Below, piece by piece: positions 23,304 through 32,004 of a stretch of 64,000 bases of DNA. This DNA comes from Deinococcus cellulosilyticus NBRC 106333 = KACC 11606. GTDB lineage: Bacteria > Deinococcota > Deinococci > Deinococcales > Deinococcaceae. The translations under genes and the position numbers were made by a program. The stretch spans positions 1 through 64,000 of the forward strand of contig NZ_BJXB01000011.1 in NCBI RefSeq assembly GCF_007990775.1. Direction: 5' to 3'. Within the stretch, counting starts at the first letter, position 1; each line of letters begins with the position of its first letter. The notes below the pieces were generated by a model. That model was not told where the DNA came from, did no database searches, and saw nothing but the letters and a program-made list of their open reading frames with translations.

Positions 23304-24581
23304 CTACTGCAGCACCACCACCAGCACCACCAGTGTCAGGAGCAGCACCGGAAGCGTCAGCAGAATCCCAATGCGGAAGTAGTACCCCCAGGTCACCTGA
23401 ATGCCCTTCTGGGACAGCACATGCATCCACAGCAGGGTGGCGAGGCTGCCAATGGGGGTGATTTTCGGCCCCAGATCGCTGCCGACCACGTTGGCGTAGA
23501 TCATGCCTTCTTTGACTGTCTGTGACACCTGTGCACCATCGATGGAGAGGGCGCCGATCAAGACGGTGGGGAGGTTGTTCATCAGGCTGGAGAGCAGGGC
23601 GATCAGGAAACCTGCGCCCAGAGTCCCCGTCCACAGGTTTGAGCCCATCTGTTCCAGCAGTCGGCTGATCAGGTCGGTGAGGCCCTGGTTTTTCAGGCCG
23701 TAGACCACCAGATACATGCCCAGGCTGAAAATCACGATGTGCCAGGGGGCGCTTTTCAGGACTTTGCGGGTGCTGAGATTCCGTGACCTTCCAGCCACAA
23801 TCCAAAGCCAGATTGCTCCTGCCACTGTGATGAAACTCACTGGAATGTGAAACCGTTCTGCACTGAAATAACCAACCAGCAGCACCAGCAGCACCGCCCA
23901 GCCAGACAGAAACACCCCTCTGCTGCGAATGGCACTTTGAGGGTCAGGCAGGTTCTGCATGTCGTAACGTGCAGGGATGCTTTTGCGGTAAATCCAGTAG
24001 AGCAATCCCAGACTGCCTGCCAGGGAGGCCAGATTCACCCAGAACATCACACTGGCGTACTGTTCGAAGCTGATTGAGAAGTAATCGGCGGTGATGATGT
24101 TGGTCAAATTCGAGATGATCAGGGGGAGGCTCGTGGCATCTGCAATGAATCCGACAGCCATCACGAAGGCCAGAGCGGTGACTCCTGTGAATCCCAGTGC
24201 AAACAGGATTTCCAGCATGATCGGGGTGAGGATCAGTGCGGCTCCATCGTTGGCAAAAACACTGGTGACCACGGCTCCAAGCACCACCATCAGCACAAAG
24301 AGGCGTCTCCCGCTGCCTTTTCCCCAGCGGCTCACATGCAGGGCGGCCCACCTGAAAAATCCGGCCTCGTCCAGCAGCATGCTGATGACGATCAGGGCAA
24401 TGAAGGTGATGGTGGCGTTCCAGATCAGTCCCCACACGGTCTGCACGTCCTGCAGGGTCACCAGGCCAAGCAGGAGGGCAATGGCTGCACCGATGGAGGC
24501 ACTCCAGCCAATGGAGAGTTTGAAGGGTTGAAGGATGACCAATGCAAGTGTAACCAGGAACAGGATCAGGGCGAGCAGCAC
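23304..24581 (-). CDS. ArsB/NhaD (ion transporter) family permease
   Basis: A membrane permease of the ArsB/NhaD/CitM-like ion transporter superfamily with about 11 helices in 425 residues. Family patterns include LLDEAGFFRWAALHVSRWGKGSGRRLFVL, VTSVFANDGAALILTPI and the second repeat SSLMNNLPTVLIGALS, followed by GSDLGPKITPIGSLATLLW. It could expel arsenite or move other anions; no arsR or arsC is adjacent. The frame extends to 24809, but that would run into the plus-strand gene at 24651, so the GTG at 24581 is chosen, which also gives the usual family length. Start uncertain. Confidence 0.85.
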   Translation of the reverse strand: MLLALILFLVTLALVILQPFKLSIGWSASIGAAIALLLGLVTLQDVQTVWGLIWNATITFIALIVISMLLDEAGFFRWAALHVSRWGKGSGRRLFVLMVVLGAVVTSVFANDGAALILTPIMLEILFALGFTGVTALAFVMAVGFIADATSLPLIISNLTNIITADYFSISFEQYASVMFWVNLASLAGSLGLLYWIYRKSIPARYDMQNLPDPQSAIRSRGVFLSGWAVLLVLLVGYFSAERFHIPVSFITVAGAIWLWIVAGRSRNLSTRKVLKSAPWHIVIFSLGMYLVVYGLKNQGLTDLISRLLEQMGSNLWTGTLGAGFLIALLSSLMNNLPTVLIGALSIDGAQVSQTVKEGMIYANVVGSDLGPKITPIGSLATLLWMHVLSQKGIQVTWGYYFRIGILLTLPVLLLTLVVLVVVLQ

Positions 24582-24650
24582 GACAAATAGCTTAGAGCAT
24601 GAATGTGAATATGCTGATGTGGTTTCTGGGCATCGGACGTAACCTGAGGC

Positions 24651-24884
24651 ATGTTGTACCGTGTTCAGCGCGTGGATTACATTCCACCTTACAGTCTCAG
24701 GCTTCATTACACCGATGGCGTCCAGCTCAGGGTCAATCTGGTTTCCTGGCTTCGAGAAGGCTTGCTCTTTGCCCCCTTGAGAAATCCCGAGCGTTTTCAG
24801 AATTACCATCTGGAACGCTCGGGACAGGTTTTGAGCTGGGGAGAGGATTTAGAGGTCGATGTGGACACCTTCAGGTGTGACTAG
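24651..24884 (+). CDS. DUF2442 family small protein
   Basis: A 77-residue protein matching the DUF2442 pattern: an N-terminal strand YRVQRVDYIPPYSLRLHYTDGVQLRVNL, then LRNPERFQNYHLERSGQVLSW and a closing acidic strand with EDLEVDVDTF. Members of this family are often encoded beside a DUF4160 protein and are suspected toxin-antitoxin parts; no such partner is visible here. Its last 36 bases overlap the end of the convergent lipoprotein gene. Function unknown. Confidence 0.75.
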   Translation: MLYRVQRVDYIPPYSLRLHYTDGVQLRVNLVSWLREGLLFAPLRNPERFQNYHLERSGQVLSWGEDLEVDVDTFRCD

Positions 24885-26381
24885 TGCTTTTTCAGGCACC
24901 AGTCTGGAGAGGTTCACCGTTCCCAGCAGGAGTTTCCCTGCACTGTCCCGGGTGGGACCCGCCATGACCAACGGCAACGGCAGCACATTCAGGCTGTCTT
25001 TGAAGGTCACATAAAGTTTGTATTTCCCAGAAGACAGGGTGGCAGGCAGGCTGAGGGTGTTCAGGACATCCTTGCTGCTCGCTGGATTCCAGTTCCGCAA
25101 GTCAAGTGTGGTGGCGGGCAGGGTGAAGGTTTTGCCTCCGGTGTTCTGCAGCAGGTAAGTGGCATTCCAGGTTTCGTAAGCCGGAGCACTCCCGGTGTTC
25201 TGCAGGGAAAGCGTCACGTTCAATTGATCGGTGCAGTTGGTGCCCACGGTGCTCTTCAGCAGTCTGGGCCACAGGCCTGCGGTTTTGTGGATGGTGTTCA
25301 CCTGGGTCTGTTCGGTGCTGGTCAGGCTCGTCCAGCTCAGGGTGGTGTTCCCGTTGCTGACTGTGGTGATGTGGTAGGTTTTCACATCATTCAGGGCACG
25401 GGTGAAGAAGTTCGGACGGTCCCTTCCAGGCTGATTCAGAACCTGTGCAAACTCAGCCACCACCGGGGCGGTCAGGTAACGGGTTTTCAGGGTGTTCTCG
25501 ATGAAAGCTGCATCATAACTGCTGCTCAGGCCTCCACTGAAGTGGTCCCAGCCCAGCGAGTCCCTGCGCCAGCCAATCTGGCTGGATTTGGCGAGGGCGT
25601 AAGGAAGGGCGTCTTTGCCGTCGCTCATCATCACCAGGGGGAAACCCAGGCCCATCAGGTTGTCGGTGACGATGTCCACCAGCTTCTTCTGGGTGTCTGG
25701 TGTGGCTTCGGGCAGAACAGCGGGGGTTCCGGTCCACAGGTGCCATTCTCCCCAGAAACCGTAGGTGCCAATGTCCACAAAGGCAATGTCTTTTGCCGAG
25801 TTGGTCTGGATCAGGTAATCCCGCAGCTTCTGGTAAAAGTCGTTGTAGAGGGCCAGGAAGGTGGGATCATTCCAGTTGGGCACCACCACATCCACCTGGG
25901 GGGTTCCCGTGGACGGGTAAGTCACCCGGGTGCTGTAAGGTTCCACATGGGTGGGCAGGTAAGAGCGGTTGGCTGGATCGGGTTCGAGGGGATCACCCAT
26001 CGGTTGAATGCGGAACGCCAGTTTCTGGCCCCGGGTTCTGGCCCACCCAATCACCGTGCCCAGCCAGGAAAAGTCGTACTGCCCGGTGGAGAAGTTGTAG
26101 AAGCTGTCCCAGGAGTAACGGCGGTAATTCACTTTGGCTGCGTGATGCTGCTGACCAGAGGGGGTGATGGGATTGAACTCCGTCCCGAACCACTCGTACA
26201 GGCCACTGTTCGGGTTGGCTTCATTGGTGAAGCCCGTTTTGTAAGAAGCAGGGGTGAAAGACAGGGAATAAGTGCATGCCTGAGCAACCACTCCCTGACC
26301 TGGGTTTGCAGGAGCAGTGTTCAGTGTGTTGCAGGCCCCGAGCAGCAGGCCCAGCATGGGAAACATCAGAGCGCGTTTCAT
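24849..26381 (-). CDS. DUF4832-type lipoprotein with glycosidase-like barrel
   Basis: A 510-residue lipoprotein: the signal ends in the lipobox LLGAC (C17). Residues about 40-370 read like a TIM-barrel domain of glycoside-hydrolase type (YRRYSWDSFYNFSTGQYDFSWL, FVDIGTYGFWGEWHLWTG with candidate acidic residues, LVMMSDGKDALPYALA), and 375-500 form a beta-sandwich with LSLQNTGSAPAYETW typical of DUF4832. It may bind or cleave a surface polysaccharide. A TACAAT box 11 bases before the ATG gives a very short leader. Domain naming is by pattern only. Confidence 0.65.
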   Translation of the reverse strand: MKRALMFPMLGLLLGACNTLNTAPANPGQGVVAQACTYSLSFTPASYKTGFTNEANPNSGLYEWFGTEFNPITPSGQQHHAAKVNYRRYSWDSFYNFSTGQYDFSWLGTVIGWARTRGQKLAFRIQPMGDPLEPDPANRSYLPTHVEPYSTRVTYPSTGTPQVDVVVPNWNDPTFLALYNDFYQKLRDYLIQTNSAKDIAFVDIGTYGFWGEWHLWTGTPAVLPEATPDTQKKLVDIVTDNLMGLGFPLVMMSDGKDALPYALAKSSQIGWRRDSLGWDHFSGGLSSSYDAAFIENTLKTRYLTAPVVAEFAQVLNQPGRDRPNFFTRALNDVKTYHITTVSNGNTTLSWTSLTSTEQTQVNTIHKTAGLWPRLLKSTVGTNCTDQLNVTLSLQNTGSAPAYETWNATYLLQNTGGKTFTLPATTLDLRNWNPASSKDVLNTLSLPATLSSGKYKLYVTFKDSLNVLPLPLVMAGPTRDSAGKLLLGTVNLSRLVPEKALVTPEGVHIDL

Positions 26382-26523
26382 AAGGTGTTTTTATTGTAAC
26401 CAGATATTGTGGTTTATGTTACATAAGTGTGACTGTTGCCTGGAGGCAGGTTTTCAGGTTGTGGTCTTAATCATTGTGGGATCTCACCCAGAGCTGCCAC
26501 AAAACCCTTACATTTGGGATGTT

Positions 26524-28260
26524 ATGCGCTCCAGGGTTTTTGCTGTTGTTCTGCTGCTTTCCATGGGTTCTGTCCTGGCCCGTCCCGTTTATGTGGCGGG
26601 TCAGAATGTCCGAATCGACACCCGCACCCTGCAGGGTCAGGAAGTGCTTCCCCTGGAAGGACTCGCTCTGCTGGGTGTACAGATCAACCAGGATGCCCAG
26701 CGCATCGAACTTGCTTTTCAGAACATCAAAATCACTTTTAAAAGTGGATCAGGCTGGGACATTCCCTCCCTGCCAGGCCTGCTGTTCGAGCAGGGGAGAT
26801 GGTATGTGCCTCTCCCCATCATGGATGCCCTGGGTTTCCGGGCGGTGAACAACCTTCCAGAGCTGATCGATTATGCTGCTGTGCCCGGTGTGTCTGTTCC
26901 TCAGGTGGAGGCAGCCATCCAGAATCCTCAGCCTGTACAGCCTCCAGTCAACACAGGTCCGACCGTTGAAGTTCCCCAGCCTGTGATCCCTGCTTTTCAG
27001 GGCATCCGGCACAGCGTCCAGACCGAGGAGTACACCGAGCGCACCCGCATTGTGCTGGACCTCAATATGCCCATTCAATACGAGGTCAAGGACAACAAAA
27101 TCACCCTGGTGGGTGCCCAGGGGCAGGGGCTTGCTCAGGCCATTTCAGGTTCTAAAGGGGTGAAGGGCATCCGGGTGGAGCAGAACCATCAGGGCATGCA
27201 GGCCACCCTTACCCTCTCAAAAGATGCCGATATGAAAGTCTTCCCCTTGCAGAACCCACCCAGGGTGGTCATTGATGTTTTCCAGTACGTGCGTCCGGTG
27301 CTGCCTCCCTTTCCCAACCTGTCCAACCTGCCTGCAGGCGTGACCTACCAGAAACTGGGAGATCTGGAACTGCTGGTCTTCAAGAAAAGCCAGTTCCAGC
27401 CGAAACTCACCTCTGGTTTCCTGCAAGGGGTGGAAACTTTTGTGAAGCAGGGACAGGCTGTGGCAGGCATCAATGGCGGTTACTTCGACATGAAAACCGG
27501 TTTCCCTGTGGACATGGTGGTCCGCGATGGTCGTCTGCTGTTTGGCGGCCTGGAGAAACGCTCTGCTGTTGGTTTCACCCCCACCGGAGACCTGATGTGG
27601 GGCATCCCCAAGGCCAGATACACCCTGACCACCCCTCAGGGCCAGGGCCGGGTCAACTCGGTGCGCTCCAGTCCCAGAGATGGCTGGCTGACCCTGTTTG
27701 TCGGGGATGACAAGCATGTGGTGGGCGGTAAAAATCACGTGACCCTCACCGTGCAAGATGGGGTGGTCACCCGTGTGAGCACATCTGCCTTCAAAGCTGC
27801 AGAGGGGGAGCTCACCATCACCTTCCAGCCCGAAAAATATCCCTTTTTGCCCACCGTGGTTGGAGCCCCTGTCGGGGTGAGCGTGGCCTGGGCCGATGAC
27901 AGCTGGACCACCGCCCGTGATGTGCTGGCTGCAGGTCCCATGCTGGTCCGTGAAGGCCAGTACGCTGTGAATGCCGCCCAGGAAGATTTCGATGTGAAGA
28001 CCAGCGTCTGGAGACCCACCCGTCAGGTGGCCTTTGGGACCACCTCTGCTGGAGATTACGTCTTTGCCTACCTGAAGTGGGGCACTCCAGAAGACTTCGC
28101 CCGGGCTCTCCTCAAAGCAGGTCTGAAAGAGGCCATGCGCCTGGACAGTGGAACGAGTGCCACAGTGTTTGTCTCTGGAGGGTTCCTGAACCGCACATGG
28201 TCCAGACCTGTGCCGAATGCCATCCTGATGGTTCCCAGACTGACCACCGCACAGAAATGA
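26524..28260 (+). CDS. Secreted phosphodiester glycosidase (NAGPA) domain protein with AMIN domain
   Basis: A 578-residue exported protein. Signal peptide MRSRVFAVVLLLSMGSVLA; residues about 20-120 resemble the copper-amine-oxidase N-terminal (stalk) domain; about 165-270 an AMIN domain (TRIVLDLNMPIQYEVKDNKITLV, PPRVVIDVF) that would target it to the cell wall; and about 290-575 a NAGPA-type phosphodiester glycosidase domain (GINGGYFDMKTGFPVDMVVRDGRL, ending in MRLDSGTSATVFVSGGFLNR). This domain cleaves sugar phosphodiesters, and in bacteria is linked to exopolysaccharide. The frame is open to 26317, but the signal peptide fixes the ATG at 26524. Confidence 0.87.
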   Translation: MRSRVFAVVLLLSMGSVLARPVYVAGQNVRIDTRTLQGQEVLPLEGLALLGVQINQDAQRIELAFQNIKITFKSGSGWDIPSLPGLLFEQGRWYVPLPIMDALGFRAVNNLPELIDYAAVPGVSVPQVEAAIQNPQPVQPPVNTGPTVEVPQPVIPAFQGIRHSVQTEEYTERTRIVLDLNMPIQYEVKDNKITLVGAQGQGLAQAISGSKGVKGIRVEQNHQGMQATLTLSKDADMKVFPLQNPPRVVIDVFQYVRPVLPPFPNLSNLPAGVTYQKLGDLELLVFKKSQFQPKLTSGFLQGVETFVKQGQAVAGINGGYFDMKTGFPVDMVVRDGRLLFGGLEKRSAVGFTPTGDLMWGIPKARYTLTTPQGQGRVNSVRSSPRDGWLTLFVGDDKHVVGGKNHVTLTVQDGVVTRVSTSAFKAAEGELTITFQPEKYPFLPTVVGAPVGVSVAWADDSWTTARDVLAAGPMLVREGQYAVNAAQEDFDVKTSVWRPTRQVAFGTTSAGDYVFAYLKWGTPEDFARALLKAGLKEAMRLDSGTSATVFVSGGFLNRTWSRPVPNAILMVPRLTTAQK

Positions 28261-28265
28261 CCCTG

Positions 28266-29069
28266 CTAGGCCTTTCGGGCCACCACCGTTGCCAGATGGG
28301 TGGTGATCGACTGGCCTGCTTTCTGCATCCAGAGCCTGTAGTCTTTTTCGGCCTGCTGTCTGTTTTCTTCAGAGAAAAACCCAGCCTGAACCACCTGCAT
28401 TGCCCGGCCTGAGGTTGCAGGTGACCAGAGTCCAGACCGTTTTTCAAACAGGGGATGATCGCGGGTGGTGTGCTCAGGACTGGGAAGGGTCTGGATGTCC
28501 TGACAGCCCAGTTCCTGAAGCAGGTCAGGCAGATCATCAGCCACCTGATTGTTCAGTCCCTGGGCTGTTCTCCAGGCCTGATATGCAGAAAAGTAAGCCT
28601 GCATGCTTTCGGGAAGTTCAGGGGTCCAGGTGATGCGTCTGGCGGTGTTGTCCAGCACCACCAGCAGTCCACCTGGTTTCAGGACCCGCAGCATGGACTC
28701 CAGCACAGCGTTCAGGTCTGGGACCCACAGGAGCAGTCTTGATGCAGTGACCACATCAAAATCCTGCCCCATCAGGTTTGTGGCTTCCTGAACCTCAAAA
28801 CAGAGCTGTGGAGGGTTGTGGGGGTGCTCTCTGGCCTGCTCGATCAATCTGGCATCCTGATCCACACCCAGCACATAACCCTCTGGTCCCACGCAAGCTG
28901 CAATGCCCCGGGTGATGCTGCCCGGACCACAACCCACATCCATCACCCGCTGACCGGGCCTGAAGAGATGGGCCAGCACCGGAAAATCGGATTGCAAATT
29001 GCGCTCTGAGAGATAAAGACCTGTGCCCTGTGGGAGATTTCGAAATGAAGTGTTCGTGGAAGTGTCCAT
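28266..29069 (-). CDS. Class I SAM-dependent methyltransferase
   Basis: A 267-residue methyltransferase with motif I VMDVGCGPGSITRGIA (about 42-57), motif II acidic residue in LGVDQDARLIEQA, FDVVTASRLLLWV and LKPGGLLVVLDNT. It resembles the UbiE/MenG-type Methyltransf_11/31 group, but no quinone genes are adjacent. A ribosome site GAGGTGA precedes the ATG. It is convergent with the NAGPA gene (five bases apart) and divergent from the CbiX-like gene. Confidence 0.87.
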   Translation of the reverse strand: MDTSTNTSFRNLPQGTGLYLSERNLQSDFPVLAHLFRPGQRVMDVGCGPGSITRGIAACVGPEGYVLGVDQDARLIEQAREHPHNPPQLCFEVQEATNLMGQDFDVVTASRLLLWVPDLNAVLESMLRVLKPGGLLVVLDNTARRITWTPELPESMQAYFSAYQAWRTAQGLNNQVADDLPDLLQELGCQDIQTLPSPEHTTRDHPLFEKRSGLWSPATSGRAMQVVQAGFFSEENRQQAEKDYRLWMQKAGQSITTHLATVVARKA

Positions 29070-29150
29070 GGGTCAGTTCACCTCATTTTCACCTTTTCAG
29101 CATCTGCCAAAACGCATAGAACCCTTCAGGAAGTGCGTCAGGTTATTGGG

Positions 29151-29156
29151 TAGAAT
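29151..29156 (+). promoter_or_regulatory. -10 box of leaderless promoter (CbiX-like gene)
   Basis: TAGAAT, seven bases before the ATG at 29164. Confidence 0.55.
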
Positions 29157-29163
29157 GGGCGGT

Positions 29164-30570
29164 ATGCGTTCACTGGTGCTGATCGGACACGGCTCCCATC
29201 TCAATCCTGATTCCGCACGGGCGGTCTACCATTACGCCGAACTGCTGCGCAAGGCAGGTTCCTTCAGCGAGGTCATCGAGGGGTACTGGAAAGAAGAGCC
29301 TTCCCTCAGGCAGGTCCTGAGAACCACCCGGTATTCCGATGTCACCGTGATCCCCATGTTCATCAGTGAGGGGTATTTCACGGAAACCGTGATCCCCAGA
29401 GAGCTGAACCTGGGACATTCGGGTCCCGTCCCACCGCATGGGATCACCCGTCAGCTTGGGGGCAAGACCGTGCGGTACACCCAGCCTTATGGGGTGCATC
29501 CTCGCATGACCGATGTGATTCTGGAACGGGCCAGGGAAGCCTGCCCTGACTTTTCACCAGAGGACACCGGGCTCCTCATCATTGGACACGGGACCACCCG
29601 CAACCAGAACAGCAACCGGGTGATTTACCAGAACCGGGACCGCATCCGTGAAAAGGGCCTTTTCAAAGAGGTTCATGCCCTGTTTCTGGATGAAGATCCC
29701 AGAGTGGACACCTGGGACACCCTTTTCACCTCAAAGCACGTGATCATGGTGCCTTTCTTCACCGCCGAGGGGTGGCACACCCAGGAAACCATCCCAGAAG
29801 AGCTGGGACTGAATGGTTCCAGGACCACTTTTACAGACCACACCGTCCATTACGCCCTGCCTGTGGGCACCCATCCCATGATCACCGAGGTGATTCTGGA
29901 GGTTGCGCAGGATGCCTGGAGAACCAGCTCTGCATCTGGTGAACCCAGTCCTGAGCAGCAGGCGGCATGGGACACTTTTCTGGGACTGGCCCGTGAAGGC
30001 ATGCGTCTGGGGGAGGTTCTGATCCGCCAGGATGTTGGCCTGTACACCTTGCAGCACATGCTGGATGAAGGCAAAGACCAGCTGCAGGTGTTCGTCAGCC
30101 CAGAGTCTCTGCGGGATCTCGTGCGCATTTCGGACTCTGGAGAATACCGGCCTGTGCACACGTTCCGCAACCTTCCCAGAGGCTGGAAAGCGGTTTTCAA
30201 CGAGCAGGATTTCAGAAGAGCCATCTCTTATGTTTACCCCAGTGTCATTGAGGACACCTGCCTGTACCAGAAAGGTGCCCTCAGGGTCACCCCATGGATC
30301 AGCACGGCACGCAGGCAGACCGGGATTTACACCCGTGTGCAGCAGGCAACCCTCAAGGACGTGGATCAGGTCAGCAAGAAAATCTGTGGCTTCTGCCTGA
30401 AATCCCGCCTGTGGTACGGCGATACCCTTTACCAGACTTTTCTGGATGGGGTTCCAGGTGCGATTCCCTGTGTGGAGGCCTGCACTTATGTGATCTCCGA
30501 GGTGCGTGAGCATGTGGTGCGCAAGGAGCTTGCACAGCAGAAGGAAACCCCTGCTCAATCAGCAAGATGA
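29164..30570 (+). CDS. CbiX-like chelatase with cysteine-rich C-terminus (DR2241 type)
   Basis: A 468-residue protein with two CbiX/CbiK-like chelatase domains in tandem: LVLIGHGSH at residue 3 onwards and LLIIGHGTTRNQNS near 137. CbiX proteins insert cobalt (or nickel/iron) into sirohydrochlorin. The C-terminal 200 residues are extra and carry CGFC (408-411) and CVEAC (436-440), a likely Fe-S or metal site. This matches the D. radiodurans DR2241 protein, whose known structure shows chelatase-like domains plus two further domains. The ATG at 29164 is chosen because a TAGAAT box lies seven bases upstream; the open frame starts at 29023. No cobalamin genes are nearby. Confidence 0.87.
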   Translation: MRSLVLIGHGSHLNPDSARAVYHYAELLRKAGSFSEVIEGYWKEEPSLRQVLRTTRYSDVTVIPMFISEGYFTETVIPRELNLGHSGPVPPHGITRQLGGKTVRYTQPYGVHPRMTDVILERAREACPDFSPEDTGLLIIGHGTTRNQNSNRVIYQNRDRIREKGLFKEVHALFLDEDPRVDTWDTLFTSKHVIMVPFFTAEGWHTQETIPEELGLNGSRTTFTDHTVHYALPVGTHPMITEVILEVAQDAWRTSSASGEPSPEQQAAWDTFLGLAREGMRLGEVLIRQDVGLYTLQHMLDEGKDQLQVFVSPESLRDLVRISDSGEYRPVHTFRNLPRGWKAVFNEQDFRRAISYVYPSVIEDTCLYQKGALRVTPWISTARRQTGIYTRVQQATLKDVDQVSKKICGFCLKSRLWYGDTLYQTFLDGVPGAIPCVEACTYVISEVREHVVRKELAQQKETPAQSAR

Positions 30571-30619
30571 TGCTGGCTCTGGTGTAACCCGCCTCCCTTT
30601 GACCTGTGCTGTTTGCGTT

Positions 30620-30625
30620 TATCCT
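30620..30625 (+). promoter_or_regulatory. -10 box of leaderless promoter (flavin reductase)
   Basis: TATCCT, seven bases before the ATG at 30633, with TTGACC at 30599-30604 as a possible -35 at short spacing. Confidence 0.45.
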
Positions 30626-30632
30626 GAGAGGC

Positions 30633-31106
30633 ATGTTTCATCCGATTGACCCCAACCATTTCCGTGCCAGTCTTGGACGTTTTCCCAGTGGTGTGACCGT
30701 GGTCTCATGCAAATTTGAAGGTCAGGTGCATGGCATGACCGCAAGTGCTTTTGTCAGCGTTTCCATGGACCCCCCTCTGGTGCTGGTCTCTGTGGCCCGC
30801 AAGGCCCGCATGCACGACAAACTCATTGCTGCAGATCAATTTGGCATCAGCATTCTGTCTGAAGACCAGGCCCACTGGAGCAACCACTTTGCCGGGAAAC
30901 TTCATGACAGCGAGCCCGAATTTGTGGAGTGGGATGGTGTTCCGGTGCTTGAAGGCGCACTGGTGAATCTGGTGCTGAAAAAAGACCGGGCCATCGAAGC
31001 TGGTGACCACACCCTGTTTCTGGGTGAAATCACCCACACCCGTTACAGCGATCAGGAGGCCCTGCTGTATTTCCGTGGGCAGTACGGAGGCTTCAGAGGA
31101 AAGTAA
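30633..31106 (+). CDS. Flavin reductase-like FMN-binding protein
   Basis: A 157-residue member of the HpaC/flavin-reductase-like family (split-barrel FMN-binding). It has the typical order ASLGRFPSGVTVVS, GMTASAFVSVSMDPPLVLVSV, NFGISIL-like QFGISILSEDQ and a C-terminal RGQYGGF. Such proteins reduce flavin with NAD(P)H for a partner monooxygenase, or act as FMN-containing oxidoreductases; no partner is adjacent. The ATG at 30633 rather than the upstream start at 30606 is supported by the TATCCT box. Confidence 0.88.
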   Translation: MFHPIDPNHFRASLGRFPSGVTVVSCKFEGQVHGMTASAFVSVSMDPPLVLVSVARKARMHDKLIAADQFGISILSEDQAHWSNHFAGKLHDSEPEFVEWDGVPVLEGALVNLVLKKDRAIEAGDHTLFLGEITHTRYSDQEALLYFRGQYGGFRGK

Positions 31107-31288
31107 CAGATTTATTACACTTAAAACACCTGTCTGGACAACTTTGATCCTGTACCCAGCCCATCTGACCCAGGTGGGCTGAAGCTGTGCTGAAGAAAGA
31201 TATACTCTTTTGTAAGCATGTTTTAATATTTGAAACAAGGAGATTCCCCACCGTGGTCTGCAGGGTGGGGCGGAGGTCTGGTGGAGTG

Positions 31289-31807
31289 ATGTTCTTCCGC
31301 AAAAACGATGTGCATGTGCCCGACACCCCTGAAACCCCTCCGCCAGTGCCACTGTCCATGCGTATGGCGCACTGGGTCTATACACTGAGCGATGACTGGT
31401 ACATCCGAGAAGATGTGTATGTGGAAAACACCAATTTTGATTATGTGCTGCTGTCTCGGTATGGCATCTATGCCGTCTACATGCAACCCCTGATGGGGTA
31501 TGTGGTGGCCCAGGGCATGGGTCTCAAAGTCAATGGGGAACCCCAGGACCACCTGATCCGTTTGATTCGCAGCCGCAATGTGTTTCTTGAGCGCACCCTC
31601 AAGGTCAGGGTGACACCAGTGGCCATGTTTGACAACAGTGACATTCGGGGGTTTGACCTGGGTGGGGTCAAGATTGCCAACCCAGAATTGCTGGTGAATT
31701 ATCTGGAAGCCTTGCAGGTTGTGTCAATTCCCCTGAAATCGCTCAACGCTCTGAACAAAGCGATCAAAGCAGCCCAGCAGACCAATCCCAGCGATGTCAC
31801 ATCATAA
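31289..31807 (+). CDS. Unknown protein, possible degenerate NERD-like domain
   Basis: A 172-residue protein. From about residue 25 to 160 the strand order DDWYIREDVYVENTNFDYVLLSRYGIYAVYMQPLMGYVVAQG resembles the NERD (nuclease-related) domain, where D and a downstream ExK are catalytic. Here the aspartate may be kept (FDY) but the ExK position reads MQP, so nuclease activity is unlikely. The later part (RNVFLERTLKVRVTPVAMF, IANPELLVNYLEAL) also fits the NERD layout. GGAG precedes the ATG at 31289; an open frame reaches back to 31187. It lies upstream of the pilin operon with its own promoter region between. Confidence 0.5.
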   Translation: MFFRKNDVHVPDTPETPPPVPLSMRMAHWVYTLSDDWYIREDVYVENTNFDYVLLSRYGIYAVYMQPLMGYVVAQGMGLKVNGEPQDHLIRLIRSRNVFLERTLKVRVTPVAMFDNSDIRGFDLGGVKIANPELLVNYLEALQVVSIPLKSLNALNKAIKAAQQTNPSDVTS

Positions 31808-31829
31808 AACGAAAAATGAGAAACCCAAA

Positions 31830-31842
31830 TGTTACTTTTCTA
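31830..31842 (+). promoter_or_regulatory. Shared upstream motif TGTTACTTTTCTA, copy 1
   Basis: The 13-mer TGTTACTTTTCTA, preceded by AAAATGAGAAA at 31813, lies upstream of the minor-pilin operon. Both parts recur at 42695-42731 upstream of the AlgX-like gene. Confidence 0.45.
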
Positions 31843-31876
31843 TTTGCCAAACGAAATTAAACTGTAAAACCCTCTA

Positions 31877-31904
31877 TTGCATTCCATAAACATTTCGTTA
31901 CAAT
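31877..31904 (+). promoter_or_regulatory. Probable promoter of the minor-pilin operon
   Basis: TTGCAT (31877-31882), 16-base spacer, TACAAT (31899-31904). The leader to the first pilin ATG is about 95 bases. Confidence 0.5.
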
Positions 31905-32004
31905 GATGATTGTGAGGAACTGTGGCAGAAGCAGCCCGGGTGGGCGTGTTTTCCTGTTGCTTTTCCCTTTCATCCAGAAAACATGGGTTGAGGAGAGGCA
32001 GGCA

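Noticed and set aside
24582..24809. N-terminal extension of the ArsB/NhaD permease to 24809
   Set aside because: It would overlap the DUF2442 gene and its upstream region, and it adds 76 non-family residues before the first membrane helix.
29023..29163. N-terminal extension of the CbiX-like protein
   Set aside because: It overlaps the divergent methyltransferase start and promoter; the TAGAAT box and the LVLIGHG domain start support the ATG at 29164.
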